Origin: Prochlorococcus sp. AG-409-I11
GTDB lineage: Bacteria; Cyanobacteriota; Cyanobacteriia; PCC-6307; Cyanobiaceae
DNA length: 36,689 bases
Assembly: GCA_003215725.1 (NCBI GenBank)
Contig: QCJX01000011.1
Coordinates: 1-36,689, forward strand
Reading direction: 5' to 3'
The position numbers and the translations under genes are program-made. The notes under the pieces are model-generated. The model did no database searches. It had not been told where the DNA came from and saw only the letters and a program-made list of their open reading frames with translations. Of the stretch, positions 35,150-36,689 are shown in pieces (positions within the stretch are counted from its first letter, which is position 1; every line of letters begins with the position of its first letter).

Positions 35150-35280
35150 CAATTTGAGTTTTGATGCCTTTGGCAAAGCTTCTTAAATTAGAGATAGTCA
35201 CTACTGGACAATGAATTTAGAGGTTTTTGCTCTTATCATTTAGTTATTAATATGAAGCTTCTTTAGAAGAGAAGGTGTAA

Positions 35281-35688
35281 ATGAATAACAATGATGCTAA
35301 AAACAACTCTTTTCTCTATGGAGAAAGGGCAATCGAGCAGTCAAAACTTATTTGTTTTGATAACCCAAAGCCTGCTAGACCTTATGAAATCTCAATTGAT
35401 TTGCCAGAGTTCACCTGCAAGTGTCCTTTTTCTGGTTATCCTGATTTTGCCGTTTTAAAAATTCTTTATCAACCTAATCAAAAAGTTTTAGAGCTAAAAG
35501 CTCTTAAACTTTATATAAATAGTTTTCGTGATAAAAAGATTTCTCATGAGGAAGTTGCTAATCAAATAATAGATGAATTGGTTGAGGCGTGTGATCCTAC
35601 ATGGATGCAATTAGAGGCAGACTTTAACCCTCGTGGAAATGTTCACACTGTTATTCGTGTGAGTCATGGATCAAAACAAACTTGTTAA
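35281..35688 (+). CDS. queF: 7-cyano-7-deazaguanine reductase (preQ0 reductase)
   Basis: QueF reduces the nitrile of preQ0 to the amine preQ1 with NADPH, a step of queuosine synthesis for tRNA. The 135-residue protein is the short, unimodular type. The active-site segment [17 protein letters not shown] has the nucleophilic Cys48 and Asp55, followed by [21 protein letters not shown] (QueF NADPH motif and the catalytic His-Glu). An A/G-rich Shine-Dalgarno (AGAGAAGG) precedes the ATG at 35281 and a TATTAATAT stretch upstream may be the -10. It converges on ccs1 with a one-base gap. Confidence 0.95.
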   Translation: MNNNDAKNNSFLYGERAIEQSKLICFDNPKPARPYEISIDLPEFTCKCPFSGYPDFAVLKILYQPNQKVLELKALKLYINSFRDKKISHEEVANQIIDELVEACDPTWMQLEADFNPRGNVHTVIRVSHGSKQTC

Positions 35689-35689
35689 G

Positions 35690-36689
35690 TTATGGCTTTT
35701 CTATTATTGCTATAAGAGCTGGCAGTTCATTCGCAAAGCCTGATAAGTCTCTATTGCACAGACCACCAATATGAATTAACTCGTCCCTTGGATCTGACAC
35801 TGCCCAAAGTTTTCTTGTGGAGATAATACTTAAACTTCCACCTATTAATGTGATAGCAAACCCTGCATAAACAATAGGTACTCCAGGATCACTTTTTACT
35901 AATAGACCACTACTAGGAATAATATTAACTACTCTTAATTTCAATCCATTAATACTCTTTGCTTCTCCTCCTAGCCTTAAGTTGGAAATTAACTTTCCAT
36001 TTTCATTGAATACTTGAATAGGGCCTTGCTCACTTGTAAGGCTTAAGAAAACAGGATCTTCTCCATTTTGTTTTGTAGGAAGTACAAGTCCCCAGGTTTG
36101 GTCTCCAAGTTCAGGAAAAGTGCTTAAAGGAAATTGTAACTTTGGTCCATCTGAAAGTTGCAGAGTTATTGCAGCAAGAGACCAGTCTGCTTGATAAATG
36201 GTTATCCCTTTAAATCTCACAGGATGATTAACACTGACTTCTTGGATTGTTGTATTAGATTTCCCTTGCTCATCAATTTTTATTTCTGACCTGAATTGCT
36301 CTGGTCTACCAGCCGGATCACGATCAATTGCAAACCGTGAAAGATTGATTGAGAGTTCTTTCTCTCCATTTGCATTGATAAGTTCTAGAGATCTTCCTGG
36401 TGCAAGAAATCTTTCGACTTTCTGACCATTCAATGCACCAAGAGTTGCTCCAATCATCAGCACAATTAGTCCACAATGAATCAGAATGGGACCTAATCGA
36501 CCTGCGACACCTTTCCTGGCTGCCAGCCGATTAGTCTTTGCTTTTACTTGCCAGCCTTTTGTTTTCAGGTGATTTTCTAATTGTTCAAGCCAGTCTTTTT
36601 CGTCTTTGATTGAAATTGTTTGCGCGATTGCAAGTTTGCTTAGTTGCCGGGGGTATTGATAATCAACCCATTTCAGGGATGCTTGAAGA
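35690..36689 (-). CDS. ccs1: Cytochrome c biogenesis protein Ccs1/ResB, C-terminal part (truncated by window edge)
   Basis: The reverse frame is open from the stop at 35690 to the window edge, giving 332 residues; the N-terminal part lies outside. A segment with KGVAGRLGPILIHCGLIVLMIGATLGAL gives a transmembrane helix preceded by the conserved GRLGPILIH. A long extracytoplasmic domain follows, with LINANGEKELSINLSRFAIDRDPAGRPEQFRSEI and HPVRFKGITIYQADWS, typical of Ccs1. A final membrane helix (IVYAGFAITLIGGSLSIIS) and a short tail close it. In cyanobacteria and plastids Ccs1 works with CcsA to deliver and attach haem to c-type cytochromes in the lumen. The GTG at 36463 is internal, not a start. 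Confidence 0.92.
   Translation of the reverse strand, partial: LQASLKWVDYQYPRQLSKLAIAQTISIKDEKDWLEQLENHLKTKGWQVKAKTNRLAARKGVAGRLGPILIHCGLIVLMIGATLGALNGQKVERFLAPGRSLELINANGEKELSINLSRFAIDRDPAGRPEQFRSEIKIDEQGKSNTTIQEVSVNHPVRFKGITIYQADWSLAAITLQLSDGPKLQFPLSTFPELGDQTWGLVLPTKQNGEDPVFLSLTSEQGPIQVFNENGKLISNLRLGGEAKSINGLKLRVVNIIPSSGLLVKSDPGVPIVYAGFAITLIGGSLSIISTRKLWAVSDPRDELIHIGGLCNRDLSGFANELPALIAIIEKP

Overview
The window reads as a stretch of core chromosome from a marine picocyanobacterium, most likely a low-light-adapted Prochlorococcus. The evidence is: AT-rich DNA; RNA polymerase beta' split into RpoC1 (gamma) and RpoC2, as in cyanobacteria and plastids; a 50-residue high-light-inducible (Hli) protein after rpoC2; Ycf35, DUF2997 and DUF3143 proteins; a biotin operon whose esterase fits BioK; a PII protein with Phe at position 51; and very tight gene packing. 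The genus call is inference from gene content and protein recall; no database was searched. There is no rRNA, tRNA, CRISPR array, prophage or insertion sequence that I can support, and no gene-free stretch longer than 300 bases.

Layout. 1-5.2 kb: the 5' part of rimP (leftward, cut by the window edge) with a foldable leader, then an HtrA-type protease, rpiA, hisD (leftward), rpsT and tatD. 5.4-16.1 kb: rpoB, rpoC1, rpoC2, a tiny hli gene and rlmN, all rightward. 16.1-21.2 kb: a sodium/solute symporter, a very small membrane ORF, a HEAT-repeat protein, then a tight run of DUF2997, ycf35, a 4Fe-4S ferredoxin and an aldo/keto reductase. 21.2-22.8 kb: rsmG (leftward), and a membrane-anchored J-domain protein overlapping a DUF3143 gene (rightward). 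22.8-27.5 kb: leftward biotin operon bioF-bioK-bioC-bioD-bioA, with the first three junctions all 4-nt ATGA overlaps. 27.6-33.3 kb: a Ski2-like helicase (rightward), then fumC and purB (leftward). 33.3-36.7 kb: a small unknown gene, tlyA-type methyltransferase, an unknown 75-residue gene upstream of glnB, queF, and a ccs1 gene cut by the right edge.

How the genes relate. The left and centre are gene-expression machinery (rimP, rpsT, rpoB/C1/C2, rlmN, rsmG, tlyA, queF). purB releases the fumarate that fumC hydrates. bioF/K/C/D/A cover biotin synthesis except the BioB step, which is not here. The least understood part is the HEAT/DUF2997/Ycf35/ferredoxin/AKR cluster.

The clearest unexplained sequence signals are a 17-bp, 3-nt-loop hairpin buried in the ycf35 coding sequence (19399-19435), a structured 5' leader in front of rimP (about 465-530), and a hairpin at the start of a putative rpoB leader (5323-5348). 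Five convergent gene pairs meet with gaps of 14 bp or less, or with overlap, leaving almost no room for terminators. I found no clearly new defence or mobile system.
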